DNA from: Extensimonas vulgaris
GTDB taxonomy: Bacteria > Pseudomonadota > Gammaproteobacteria > Burkholderiales > Burkholderiaceae_C
Direction of reading: 5' to 3'
DNA: 64,000 nt
NCBI RefSeq assembly: GCF_003337425.1
Contig: NZ_QPJU01000007.1
Span: 1-64,000 of the forward strand
The position numbers and the translations under genes were made by a program. Positions 35,619-43,583 of this stretch are shown here, piece after piece. Below the pieces are notes generated by a model. That model searched no databases, was not told the DNA's origin, and was given only the letters and a program-made list of their open reading frames with translations. Position 1 is the stretch's first letter. The number at the start of each line of letters is the position of its first letter.

Positions 35619-35779
35619 GCCCCGCGCTACAGAGCGCTATCCCAAGCCCCGGCCGTGCGCGCGCCGCTGCGTGCCTTGACCGTCGACAGTCAAGTGCGTC
35701 AAAAACGATTCCACTTGAGGCGCCAATCTCCGCAGGGTGGCGCTTGCCATGAAACCGGATGAACCGCTTCGCCCAATGG
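35619..35779. other. non-coding stretch between gpsA and the attC-like site
   Basis: No gene is recognised. The AT and GC pattern changes near 35640, and 35680-35700 carries a short inverted pair (TTGACCGTCGACAGTCAA). In the cassette model it would be the sequence on the far side of the attC cleavage point. Confidence 0.4.
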
Positions 35780-35844
35780 ACACCTAACCTCTCATTCCAG
35801 CGGACCGCCGCAAGCGGCGTCCGCTGAATTCAAACGCTGGCGTC
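35780..35844 (-). other. attC-like integron recombination site behind yoeB
   Basis: Read on the minus strand, the yoeB stop is followed at once by GCCAGCGTTTGAATTCAGCG, a GC-rich imperfect stem (CAGCGGAC/GTCCGCTG, 35798-35826), GGAATGAGAG and then GTTAGGT, an exact GTTRRRY core. The order and the GAATTCAGCGGAC stretch resemble attC sites of chromosomal integrons. The opposite box (RYYYAAC) is degenerate (GCCAGCG). No integrase is present in the window. Confidence 0.55.
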
Positions 35845-36099
35845 TCAGTAATGGAAACGCAACTGAGCTATTTGGATTTGCTCGCCCTCAACCCGATACA
35901 CCATGCGGTGCTCGTCCGTGATGCGGCGTGACCAAAATCCTGAGAGGGCATGTTTCAGTGGCTCTGGCTTTCCGACACCGCTGAAAGGTTCACGCTGCGT
36001 CTCGCGAATCAGTTTGTTGATCCGCTCCACCATCTTTCGATCCTGCTTCTGCCAATACAAGTAGTCTTCCCACGCCTCGTCTGCGAAGACCAGTTTCAC
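35845..36099 (-). CDS. yoeB: YoeB-family mRNA interferase toxin
   Basis: An 84-residue ribosome-dependent ribonuclease of the RelE superfamily. MKLVFADEAWEDYLYWQKQD, KLIRETQREPFSGVGKPEPL, HALSGFWSRRITDEHRMVYR and the C-terminal LRFHY cover all conserved YoeB blocks with catalytic Glu, Arg, His and Tyr. It is intact. The ATG overlaps the yefM stop. Confidence 0.95.
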   Translation of the reverse strand: MKLVFADEAWEDYLYWQKQDRKMVERINKLIRETQREPFSGVGKPEPLKHALSGFWSRRITDEHRMVYRVEGEQIQIAQLRFHY

Positions 36100-36347
36100 T
36101 TGGCCAGCTCCCGCTCAATACCCTTGCCAGCGTCCAGTTGCGCTACCGCCGCAAGAAGACGCTTTGCGTTGGCCGGCGTGCGCAGAAGATAGGCAGTTTC
36201 TTCCAGCGCCTTGTAATCTTCAAGCGAGAGCATCACAACCGATTGCTCTCCGTTGCGCGTGATAATCAACGCTTCGTGGTCGTTGCAAACGCGGTCCATC
36301 GCGCTCGCCAAGTTCGCTCGGACCGTCGTGTAGGTAATCGCATCCAT
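36096..36347 (-). CDS. yefM: YefM-family antitoxin
   Basis: An 83-residue antitoxin: MDAITYTTVRANLASAMDRV, HEALIITRNGEQSVVMLSLE, DYKALEETAYLLRTPANAKR and a flexible C-terminus that would wrap YoeB. It represses its own promoter through an operator upstream. The stop codon is shared with the toxin start region. Confidence 0.94.
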   Translation of the reverse strand: MDAITYTTVRANLASAMDRVCNDHEALIITRNGEQSVVMLSLEDYKALEETAYLLRTPANAKRLLAAVAQLDAGKGIERELAK

Positions 36348-36363
36348 TTTGGGGCTCCTTATG

Positions 36364-36381
36364 TGTACGATTAACTGTACA
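36364..36381 (-). promoter_or_regulatory. YefM-type operator palindrome
   Basis: TGTAC, eight bases, then TGTACA lie 17 bases upstream of the yefM ATG. TGTACA hexamers are the recognised core of the E. coli YefM operator, so autoregulation by YefM-YoeB is likely. Confidence 0.6.
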
Positions 36382-36402
36382 TGATGACCGCCCCCTTGTC
36401 TA

Positions 36403-36475
36403 TCAGCCTGTCGGACTTTGGGCGTCGAAAGCGAGAATGCGCCGCAGCCGACGATCCCAAAGTCCGACAGGCTCC
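36403..36475 (+). mobile_element. repeat family A, copy A3, internally deleted (73 bp)
   Basis: Both ends of family A are present (CAGCCTGTCGGACTTTGGGC on the left, CCCAAAGTCCGACAGGCTCC on the right) but about 90 bp of the middle, including the central hairpin, is missing. TA flanks both sides (36401-36402, 36476-36477), so this is a moved or resolved short form. It lies between yefM and lysA. Confidence 0.8.
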
Positions 36476-36508
36476 TAGTGCCGGCCGCCGTCGCCCCCCG
36501 CGTGCGGT

Positions 36509-37828
36509 TTACGCCGCCGAAAGACGCGGCAGCGCCATGCTTTCGTGCAGGTTTTGCTCGAGCGCGAGCAGCTCTTCCACGGTCTGGCGGCGGCGGATCA
36601 GGCGTGCCTGGTCGCCGTCGACGAGCACTTCGGCCGCGAGCGGGCGCGTGTTGTAGTTCGAGGACATGCTCGCGCCATACGCGCCGGTGTCGTGGATCAC
36701 GAGCAGGTCGCCCACCTGCGCGGGCGGCAGCGGGCGCGGCAGCAGCACGCCGCCTTCGCCCTGCGTGAACACGTCGCCCGACTCGCACAGCGGCCCCGCA
36801 ACCACCGTGGTGCGGCTTCCTGGCGGCGTGCTGCCGTCCGGGCGCAGCACGCTCATCGCGTGGTAGCTGCCGTACATCGCGGGGCGCAGCAGCTCGGTGA
36901 AGCCCGCATCGACGAGCGTGAAATGCGTGCTGCCCGCGTGCTTGGTGGCACGCACTTCGCACAGCAGCACGCCCGATTCGGCCACCAGGTAGCGGCCGGG
37001 CTCCACCTCGAGCCCGAGCGCATGACCCACGATGGCCTCGGCCTCGCGCCGCGCGGCGTCCCACAGGCTGTGGTAGTGCTGCGTATCGACCGCGGCGTCG
37101 CCCTCGCGGTAGGGCGTCGAGAGGCCGCCGCCGGCCGAGATCGCGTGCACGTCGTGCCCCGCGGCGTGCGTGGCGCGCACGAGTTCGACCATGGCGCCGC
37201 ACACCTGCGCGAGGTGCGCGTAGTCCACGCCCGAGCCTATGTGCATGTGCAGGCCGACGAGCGCGAGGCCGTGTGCGCGCACCGCCGCGAGCGCCGCGCC
37301 CAGGTCGGCGTGCCAGATGCCGTGCTTGCTGTGCTCGCCGCCGGTGTTGGTCTTGTTGCTGTGGCCGTGGCCGAAGCCGGGGTTGATGCGCAGCCACACC
37401 GGATGCCCGGGCGCGGCGCGGCCCAACTGGTGCAGCATGTCGATCGAGCCCGCGTTCACCGGCACGCCCTGCGCCACCACGCATGCGAGCGTGGCGTGGT
37501 CGAGCACGTCGGCGGTGAAGACGATTTCGGCCGCAGCCGCGCGCGCCGCGTCGCCGCGCACACGCTCGGCCGTATGGCCCGCGGTATAGCCGGCTGCGAG
37601 CGCGCGCAGCACCTCGCCGCGCGAGACCGCATCGACACGCACGCCCTGCGCGCGCATGAGTTGCAGGATGTGCAGGTTGGAGCAGGCTTTTTGCGCGTAG
37701 CGCACAGTCTCGAACGCCGCCAGCGCGGCGATGCGCGCGCGGATGGTGGCCGCGTCATAGACCCACAAAGGCGTGCCAAAGCGCGCCGCCAGCGTGGTGA
37801 GTTGCGCTGCAGAAAAAGGGATGGACAT
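36509..37828 (-). CDS. lysA: diaminopimelate decarboxylase
   Basis: A 439-residue PLP enzyme making lysine from meso-diaminopimelate. The PLP Lys lies in RYAQKACSNLHIL, then HSKHGIW, HMHIGSG, EPGRYLV, CESGDVF and GAYGASMSSNYN are family blocks. Full length. The upstream region holds DnaA-box-like sites. Variation such as RYAQKACS in place of FYALKAN is normal for this group. Confidence 0.95.
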   Translation of the reverse strand: MSIPFSAAQLTTLAARFGTPLWVYDAATIRARIAALAAFETVRYAQKACSNLHILQLMRAQGVRVDAVSRGEVLRALAAGYTAGHTAERVRGDAARAAAAEIVFTADVLDHATLACVVAQGVPVNAGSIDMLHQLGRAAPGHPVWLRINPGFGHGHSNKTNTGGEHSKHGIWHADLGAALAAVRAHGLALVGLHMHIGSGVDYAHLAQVCGAMVELVRATHAAGHDVHAISAGGGLSTPYREGDAAVDTQHYHSLWDAARREAEAIVGHALGLEVEPGRYLVAESGVLLCEVRATKHAGSTHFTLVDAGFTELLRPAMYGSYHAMSVLRPDGSTPPGSRTTVVAGPLCESGDVFTQGEGGVLLPRPLPPAQVGDLLVIHDTGAYGASMSSNYNTRPLAAEVLVDGDQARLIRRRQTVEELLALEQNLHESMALPRLSAA

Positions 37829-38150
37829 GGAATTTCCCGAAAATCCAAAACCCTGAATCATGCCTTTTTTCGGCCTCGCTGCGTGCACGAAAAAGAGGCA
37901 ATCTGCTGCGCCGCCCGGCAAATCAAGGGCTTGCCGCAGCCATACAGCACAAGCCAAAACTTATCCACATGCTTGTCCCAAGACGCGCTGGATAAGCCGC
38001 TGCCCACCTGCTGAAAATTTTGGCAATGCGTTGTTTTTGTTGAAAAATCAATGGCTTGCAAACGCCGTACAGGGCTTGTTCGGGTTTATCCACAGATTTG
38101 TGCAGCCCGTGCGGGGATAAGCATTCATGCGTGCGCTGCGTCTCCTTGGC
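37829..38150. other. AT-richer intergenic region with four DnaA-box-like sites
   Basis: Two perfect DnaA boxes TTATCCACA lie on the plus strand (37961-37969, 38086-38094). Two near-matches on the minus strand read TTATCCAGC (37988-37996) and TTATCCCCG (38112-38120). Between them are A/T-rich stretches. No dnaA, dnaN, rpmH or parAB genes are nearby, so this is not obviously the chromosome origin. It also holds the lysA promoter and the 3' end of yeiH. Confidence 0.55.
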
Positions 38151-39275
38151 TCAGCGCCCCCAGTGCCCCAGCAGCGCATTGACCAGCCCGCCGCCCAGCA
38201 CCAGCCAAACGAACAGCAGCGCGGCCAGTGCCAGTGGGCGGCTGCCGGCGCGGCGGATGGCGCTGGCGTGCGTGCTCAGGCCCAGCGCGCCCATGGCCAT
38301 GGCCAGCAGCAGGTTGTCCAGCGCGAGCAGCATTGCCCTGGGCGCGGCCGGCAGCAGCGGCAGCGAGTTGAGCAGCGCCACCAGCACAAAGCCCAGCGCA
38401 AACCACGGGATCGTGATGCGGCTGCGGGCGCTGGCATCGGCCGTCGGCCCGCTTGCTGTGATGGGCGCGACCACAGGCGCACGGGCGCCGACACGCACGC
38501 CGCGGCGCGCCACGGCCCAAGACAACGCCAGCAGAAAAGGCGCCAGCAGCATCACGCGGATCATCTTGGTGATTACCGCGTGATCGGCTGCGGTTTCGCT
38601 CACGGCGCGGCCCGCGCCCACCACCTGCGCCACCTCGTGCACGGTGGAGCCCACGTACACGCCGTAGGCCGCATCGCCCGCGCCCAGCGAAGCCAGCCAT
38701 GGGTGCAGCAGCGGGTAGCCGAACATGCCCAGCGTGCCGAACACCATTACCGTGGCCACTGCCACGGCCACCTTGTCGCCGCGCGCCTGAAGCACCGGCT
38801 CGGTGGCCAGCACGGCGGCCGCGCCACAGATCGAGCTGCCGGCGCCAATCAGGATCGCCGTCTGCCCGTCGATGCGCAGCCAGCGGCCCAGCCAGACTGC
38901 CAGGCCAAAGGTGCTCGTGAGCATGATCACGTCGATCAGCACGCCTGACCAGCCGACTTGCCCCATCTGCTGCAGCGTGATGCGCAGGCCGAACAGGATG
39001 ATGCCCAGGCGCAGCAGTCGCTGCTTGGCGTAGTCCACACCCATGCCGCAGCGGGTTTGCAGGGCCGGGTACACCGTATTGCCCAGCACGATGCCACCGA
39101 CGATCGCCAGCGTCAGTGCCGACAGGCCCCAGCGCGCCACCCACGGTTGTTGGGCCAGCCAGGCGGCGGCCAAAGCCAGCACGAGCGTGAGCACGAGGCC
39201 AGGGGCACGCTGGCGCAGCGGCCGCATCCAGGGGGAAGGGGGAGTCGAGACAGGGTGGTGGGTAGGCTCAGGCAT
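38151..39275 (-). CDS. yeiH: YeiH family putative sulfate exporter
   Basis: A 374-residue membrane protein with about ten helices. ILFGLRITLQQMGQVGWSGV, GAGSSICGAAAVLATEPVLQ, VYVGSTVHEVAQVVGAGRAV and ALGLSTH are family signatures. Its transport role is inferred from the family; a sulfur anion is proposed. A divergent LysR-type gene 78 bases away (YeiE-like arrangement) is the likely regulator. Confidence 0.88.
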   Translation of the reverse strand: MPEPTHHPVSTPPSPWMRPLRQRAPGLVLTLVLALAAAWLAQQPWVARWGLSALTLAIVGGIVLGNTVYPALQTRCGMGVDYAKQRLLRLGIILFGLRITLQQMGQVGWSGVLIDVIMLTSTFGLAVWLGRWLRIDGQTAILIGAGSSICGAAAVLATEPVLQARGDKVAVAVATVMVFGTLGMFGYPLLHPWLASLGAGDAAYGVYVGSTVHEVAQVVGAGRAVSETAADHAVITKMIRVMLLAPFLLALSWAVARRGVRVGARAPVVAPITASGPTADASARSRITIPWFALGFVLVALLNSLPLLPAAPRAMLLALDNLLLAMAMGALGLSTHASAIRRAGSRPLALAALLFVWLVLGGGLVNALLGHWGR

Positions 39276-39353
39276 GGGCGCAATCCTGTGCCCTTCAATC
39301 CAAGAAGTAAAACGGATAATTCTTCTTTCTTTGATGAGGAAAATCGATCAACC

Positions 39354-40301
39354 ATGCCCCTGCGTTTTTCCCTGCGTGAGCTGGAAGTGTTTTGCGCGAT
39401 TGCGCAGCACGACCACGTGCACCGCGCTGCCGAGGCCGTCGCCCTGACGCAGTCGGCCGCAAGCCAGGCGCTGGCGCGGTTGGAAGCGGCGCTGGGCCGG
39501 CCGCTGTTCGACCGGCGTGGGCGCCGGCTCGTGCTCAACGACAACGGGCGCCAGTTGCTGCCGCGCGCGCGGGCCTTGCTCGACCAGGCGCAGGAGGTGC
39601 AGGCGCTGTGGGACGAAGGCGGCCCCGCGCTGAACCTGGGCGCCAGCACCACCATTGCCAACTACCTGTTGCCGGCGCAACTGGCCGCTTACCGCCAGGC
39701 GCACCCCGGCGCGCCCGTGCAGCTCACCGTGGGCAACACGCGCGAAGTGGTCGCGGCCGTCGCCGCGATGAAGGTGGATTTTGGCCTGATCGAAGGCGTG
39801 TGCAGCGACTCGCATCTGCACGTCGAACGCTGGCGCGCCGACGAGCTGGTGGTGATCGCCGCGCCCGGCCATGCGCTGGCCAGGCAGCCCACGCGCGCGC
39901 AACTGGCCGCTGCGCCCTGGCTGCTGCGCGAGCCTGGAAGCGGCACGCGCGAGGAGGTCGAGCGCTGGCTGCTCACGCACCTGGGCAGCGTGCGCGCCGA
40001 CATGGAGCTGGGCAACTCCGAAGCCATCAAGCGCGCCGTGGCTGCTGGGCTGGGTTTGAGCTGCCTTTCGCGCAGCGCGGTGCAGGACTTTCTCGCGAGC
40101 GGCGCCGTGGTCGAGGTGCAGACCGGCCTGCCGCCGCTGGTGCGCCAGCTGTGCCTGGTGCGCCACCGCGACCGCCCGGTCACGCGCGGCATGCAGGCGT
40201 TTTTGGCGCTAGCGCCTGCGCTAGCAGCCTGTCGGACTTTGGAATCGTCGGCTGCGAATGCGCCGCAGCAGCCCATTTTTTACCGTCTTCTTGCCCCATA
40301 G
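39354..40301 (+). CDS. LysR-family regulator, divergent from yeiH, with a repeat-derived C-terminus
   Basis: A 315-residue LysR regulator: LRELEVFCAIAQHDHVHRAA, ALTQSAASQALARLEAALGR, LFDRRGRRLVLNDNG give the helix-turn-helix, followed by an effector domain (LGASTTIANYLLPAQLAAYR, LLREPGSGTREEVERWL). Its context resembles yeiE-yeiH. The last roughly 26 residues (CRTLESSAANAPQQPIFYRL and on) are encoded by repeat copy A4, inserted at 40224, so the native C-terminus was replaced or extended. The start is the Met before the winged helix. Confidence 0.9.
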   Translation: MPLRFSLRELEVFCAIAQHDHVHRAAEAVALTQSAASQALARLEAALGRPLFDRRGRRLVLNDNGRQLLPRARALLDQAQEVQALWDEGGPALNLGASTTIANYLLPAQLAAYRQAHPGAPVQLTVGNTREVVAAVAAMKVDFGLIEGVCSDSHLHVERWRADELVVIAAPGHALARQPTRAQLAAAPWLLREPGSGTREEVERWLLTHLGSVRADMELGNSEAIKRAVAAGLGLSCLSRSAVQDFLASGAVVEVQTGLPPLVRQLCLVRHRDRPVTRGMQAFLALAPALAACRTLESSAANAPQQPIFYRLLAP

Positions 40302-40386
40302 TCCCGCTATGGGGCGGCGAATCCGGCAAAAACTGGCCTCGCCGGGGCGCCTTCTCGCTATCGACGCCCAAAGTCCGACAGGCTGC
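40224..40386 (-). mobile_element. repeat family A, copy A4 (163 bp), inside a LysR gene end
   Basis: Perfect 19-bp inverted ends (GCAGCCTGTCGGACTTTGG) in reverse orientation compared with A1. It is flanked by TA on both sides within CTA...TAG. The central stem is conserved with a different loop. It provides the stop codon of the LysR-type gene (40299-40301). Confidence 0.9.
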
Positions 40387-40430
40387 TAGGGCCAGGCGTT
40401 TCCCCCGCTGGGAACTGAAAAGCTACCAAA

Positions 40431-40474
40431 GATATAGCTGCTAGCGCTTGCTGCATCTGGGCTAGAGGTACTTT
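40431..40474. repeat. short AGCTGCTAGCGCTTG motif
   Basis: GATATAGCTGCTAGCGCTTG followed by CTGCATC and TAGAGGTACTTTTTATT is another member of the short intergenic palindromic family. It lies between the A4 copy and the 3' end of the smr gene. A T-rich run follows on the plus strand. Confidence 0.55.
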
Positions 40475-41182
40475 TTATTCAAAATTCTCGGCGCCATCCC
40501 GCCTGTGCTGGCGCTGCGCGCGCAGCAGCACCACGAGCGCGCCCGCGCCGCCCTCGTCGGCGCGCGCCTGCACGAAGGCCAGCACTTCGTTTTTTTGCAC
40601 CAGCCAGCTGTGCACGCGGCCCTTGAGCACGGGGCTCTTGCCCGGCGAGCCCAGCCCCTTGCCGTGCACGATGCGCACGCAGCGCAAGCCGCGCTGCAAG
40701 GCCGTGCGCAGGAACTGGCCGAGCGCGGCGCGCGCCTCTTCGGTGCGCAGACCGTGCAGGTCGAGCTCGGCCTGCAGCGTCCAGGCGCCCTGGCGCAGGC
40801 GGCGCGTGACCTCGGGGCCGATGCCGGGGCGGCGAAAGCTCAGGGTTTCGTCGGTGTCGAGCAGCGAGCCCACGTCGAAGTCGTCACTCAGCGCCTCGTG
40901 CAGCACGCGCTGTTCGTCGCGCTGGTGCTGCAGTGCGAGCGGCGCGGGCGGCTCAGGGCGCAGCAGCACGGTGCCGTGCGCGCGCAGCGGCGTCACCGGC
41001 CCCACGGCGCGCGCGAATTCTTGCTGCGCGGCGCGCGCCTGGGCTGCAGCGGCGCGGCGGGCCTGCTCCATGGCCTCGGCGCGGGCGCGCTCCTGCGCGA
41101 GGTGCGTGCGCAACGGCCCCAGGTCTTGCAGCGCGTGGGCGATGAAGCGCTCGCGGCTCGCCGCAGCTCCTTCAATTTTCAT
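40475..41182 (-). CDS. Smr domain protein
   Basis: A 235-residue protein with an Ala/Arg/Gln-rich helical N-terminal half (EQARRAAAAQARAAQQEFAR) and a C-terminal Smr domain (AELDLHGLRTEEARAALGQF, RCVRIVHGKGLGSPGKSPVL, VLAFVQARADEGGAGALVVL). Smr domains bind or nick nucleic acids and, in recent work, act in ribosome rescue. The DLHGLR and HGKGLGSPG motifs are intact. The start at 41182 is the first Met; function here is not known. Confidence 0.9.
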   Translation of the reverse strand: MKIEGAAASRERFIAHALQDLGPLRTHLAQERARAEAMEQARRAAAAQARAAQQEFARAVGPVTPLRAHGTVLLRPEPPAPLALQHQRDEQRVLHEALSDDFDVGSLLDTDETLSFRRPGIGPEVTRRLRQGAWTLQAELDLHGLRTEEARAALGQFLRTALQRGLRCVRIVHGKGLGSPGKSPVLKGRVHSWLVQKNEVLAFVQARADEGGAGALVVLLRAQRQHRRDGAENFE

Positions 41183-41192
41183 AGCAGACCCT

Positions 41193-41906
41193 TCATAGCA
41201 GCCCTTCTTTGGCCATCGAAAAGCTCTGCCCCGGCGCGACGATCACGTGGTCGAGCACGCGCACGTCGATGAGCGCGAGCGCGGCCCTGAGCGTCTGCGT
41301 CAGAACCTCGTCGGCGCGGCTGGGCTGCACGCTGCCGCTCGGGTGGTTGTGCGCGAGCACCACGGCCGCGGCCTGGTGGTGCAGGGCGCGCAGCACCACT
41401 TCGCGCGGATAGACGCTGGTCTGCGAAAGCGTGCCGCGAAACAGCTCTTCGAGCGCGAGCAGGCGCTGCTGGCTGTCGAGAAACAACACGGCAAAGACTT
41501 CATGCTCCTTGGCCGCAAGGTGCAGCTGCAGGTAGTGCGTGATCGCACCGGGCGTGTCGAACGCGGGGCGCTCGCGCAGCTCTTGCGCGAGTGCGCGGCG
41601 CGCGAGTTCGAGCACGGCGACGAGCTCGGCGCGCTTGGCCGGCCCCAAGCCCTTGATGCGTTCGAGCTCGCGTGGCGTGGTGTGCAACAGCCCCGCGATG
41701 CCGCCAAAGCCGCCCGTGAGCTTGCCCGAGGCGCCGTCGCGGCGCGGTGCGTCGAGCAGCTCTTGCGCGAGCTGCAGCACGTTTTTGCCTTGGATGCCGG
41801 TGCGCAGCAGGATCGCGAGCAGCTCGGCGTCGGCGAGCGCGGCCGGGCCGCGCGCGAGCAGCTTTTCGCGCGGCTGGGCGTCGGAGGGCAGGTCTTTGAT
41901 CGCCAT
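41193..41906 (-). CDS. radC: RadC family JAB-domain DNA repair-associated protein
   Basis: A 237-residue protein with an N-terminal helix-hairpin-helix region ([20 protein letters not shown]) and a C-terminal JAB1/MPN metallopeptidase-like fold with [14 protein letters not shown], the zinc-binding signature. Role in repair is uncertain. It lies ten bases upstream of smr on the same strand and is divergent from fkpB. Confidence 0.93.
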   Translation of the reverse strand: MAIKDLPSDAQPREKLLARGPAALADAELLAILLRTGIQGKNVLQLAQELLDAPRRDGASGKLTGGFGGIAGLLHTTPRELERIKGLGPAKRAELVAVLELARRALAQELRERPAFDTPGAITHYLQLHLAAKEHEVFAVLFLDSQQRLLALEELFRGTLSQTSVYPREVVLRALHHQAAAVVLAHNHPSGSVQPSRADEVLTQTLRAALALIDVRVLDHVIVAPGQSFSMAKEGLL

Positions 41907-41966
41907 GGCGGGAGTGGGGCTGGAAGAATGTGTTTTTACAATGCAGGCCAGTTTATCGGGACTTCC

Positions 41967-42440
41967 ATGACCTCCAGCGCCAGCCTTGATTCCAGCCTTC
42001 CCACCGTGCAGCCGGGCTCCTTCCTCACGCTGCACTACCGCCTTGCCGGCCCGGCGGGCGATGTGATCAACACCTTCGGCGGCCAGCCGGCCACGCTCTC
42101 GCTCGGCGCGGGCGAGCTCTCGCCCGCCGTGGAGCAGCGCCTGCTAGGCCTGCACGAAGGCGCGCGCGCCACGTTCGAGCTGCCCGCGGGCGAGGCTTTC
42201 GGCGAGCGCAAGGCCGAGATGCAGCAATGGGTGGCGCGCAAGCTGCTCGACGCGCTCGGCGACCCCGATGAGTCCTACGCCGTGGGTGAGGTGGTGCAGT
42301 TTCCCACGCCCGACGCGCAGGGCAGCTACGCCGGCGTGGTGCTGCAGGTGCGCGACGACGGCGCGGTGCTGTTCGACTTCAACCACCCGCTGGCCGGCCA
42401 GCCCGTGACCTTCGAGGTGCACGTGATCGGGGTGCTGTGA
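41967..42440 (+). CDS. fkpB: FKBP-type peptidyl-prolyl isomerase (SlpA/FkpB)
   Basis: A 157-residue SlyD-like [61 protein letters not shown] and [20 protein letters not shown]. It would assist protein folding. Its stop codon shares a base with the ispH ATG; fkpB-ispH linkage is classical in proteobacteria and supports the call. Confidence 0.93.
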   Translation: MTSSASLDSSLPTVQPGSFLTLHYRLAGPAGDVINTFGGQPATLSLGAGELSPAVEQRLLGLHEGARATFELPAGEAFGERKAEMQQWVARKLLDALGDPDESYAVGEVVQFPTPDAQGSYAGVVLQVRDDGAVLFDFNHPLAGQPVTFEVHVIGVL

Positions 42441-43384
42441 TGCCGCTGCAAGAAGTGGTGCTGGCCGAGCCGCGCGGCTTTTGTGCAGGTGTCGATCGCG
42501 CGATCGAGATCGTCGAGCGCGCGCTGCGCAAGTTCGGCGCACCGATCTACGTGCGCCACGAAATCGTGCACAACACCTACGTGGTCAACGACCTCAAGGC
42601 GCGTGGCGCGGTGTTCATCGAAGACCTGGCCGAGGTGCCGCCGGGCGCCACGCTGGTGTTCAGCGCGCATGGCGTGAGCCGTGCCGTGCAGCAGGAGGCC
42701 CGCGCGCGAGGCTTTCAAATTTTCGACGCCACTTGCCCGCTCGTGAGCAAGGTGCACGTCGAGGTTGCCAAGCTCGCGCAGGAAGGCTACGAATTCCTCA
42801 TGATCGGCCACAAGGGCCACCCCGAGGTCGAGGGCACCATGGGCCAGCTCGATCACGGCATCCACCTGATCGAGGACGTGGACGACGTCGCGCGCGTGCA
42901 GCCCGCGCAGACCGACAAGCTTGCCGTGGTCACGCAGACCACTTTGAGCGTGGATGACGCGGCGCACATCCTGGCCGCGGTGCGCGCGCGTTTCCCGCAG
43001 GTGCGCGAGCCCAAGCAGCAGGACATCTGCTACGCCACGCAAAACCGCCAGGATGCCGTCAAGCTGCTGAGCCCGCAGGTCGATGTGCTGATCGTCGTGG
43101 GCAGCCCCACGAGTTCGAACAGCAACCGCCTGCGCGAGCTCGCGGCCAAGCTGGGCACGCCCGCGTACATGGTGGACAGCGCCGCCGAGCTGCAAAGCGC
43201 GTGGTTCGAGGGCGTGACGCGCGTGGGCCTCACGGCCGGCGCCTCGGCGCCCGAAGTGCTGGTGCAGCAGGTGCTCGAGCGTATCAAGGCGCTGGGCGCG
43301 ACCGCCGTGCGGCGCATGGAGGGCGTGCAGGAGACGGTGAAATTCCCGCTGCCCAAGGGCTTGCGCCTGGGCGAGGCAGCATAG
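42440..43384 (+). CDS. ispH: 4-hydroxy-3-methylbut-2-enyl diphosphate reductase
   Basis: A 314-residue iron-sulfur enzyme, last step of the MEP isoprenoid pathway. The three cluster cysteines are in [25 protein letters not shown] and [11 protein letters not shown], and the active-site [12 protein letters not shown] segment lies near the C-terminus. Start at 42440 ATG; the preceding GTG at 42437 is an alternative. Confidence 0.96.
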   Translation: MPLQEVVLAEPRGFCAGVDRAIEIVERALRKFGAPIYVRHEIVHNTYVVNDLKARGAVFIEDLAEVPPGATLVFSAHGVSRAVQQEARARGFQIFDATCPLVSKVHVEVAKLAQEGYEFLMIGHKGHPEVEGTMGQLDHGIHLIEDVDDVARVQPAQTDKLAVVTQTTLSVDDAAHILAAVRARFPQVREPKQQDICYATQNRQDAVKLLSPQVDVLIVVGSPTSSNSNRLRELAAKLGTPAYMVDSAAELQSAWFEGVTRVGLTAGASAPEVLVQQVLERIKALGATAVRRMEGVQETVKFPLPKGLRLGEAA

Positions 43385-43401
43385 CGCTGGAATACAAGCA
43401 C

Positions 43402-43478
43402 GACTTACGCAAATCGGGGTGAGGCAAGGCGTTCGCCCCATGGCAAAACACCTCGCCGCATCCTTGTTTGCGTAAGTC
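43402..43478 (-). repeat. repeat family C, copy C3 (77 bp)
   Basis: The inverted copy reads GACTTACGC at one end and GCGTAAGTC at the other, perfect 9-bp complement. Inside are GGCAAGGCG and GCCCCATGGCAAAAC. It lies 17 bases behind ispH. Confidence 0.85.
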
Positions 43479-43540
43479 CAGACAGGGCACGCCTGTTGCT
43501 GCAGAAAATTTTGGTCAAATCAGCGTTTTGCCAAGGATTC

Positions 43541-43574
43541 ATCAGCGCAAGCAGCTATTGATATTGCAGCTTTT
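43541..43574. repeat. short AGCGCAAGCAGCTATTG motif
   Basis: ATCAGCGCAAGCAGCTATTG is followed by ATATTGCAGC, matching the intergenic motif family. It fills the gap before the convergent CBS gene, together with repeat C3. Confidence 0.55.
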
Positions 43575-43583
43575 GTGATGGCT

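Noticed and set aside
37829..38150. chromosomal origin of replication
   Set aside because: DnaA boxes are present, but none of the genes that flank oriC in Burkholderiales (dnaA, dnaN, gyrB, rpmH, parAB) is nearby.
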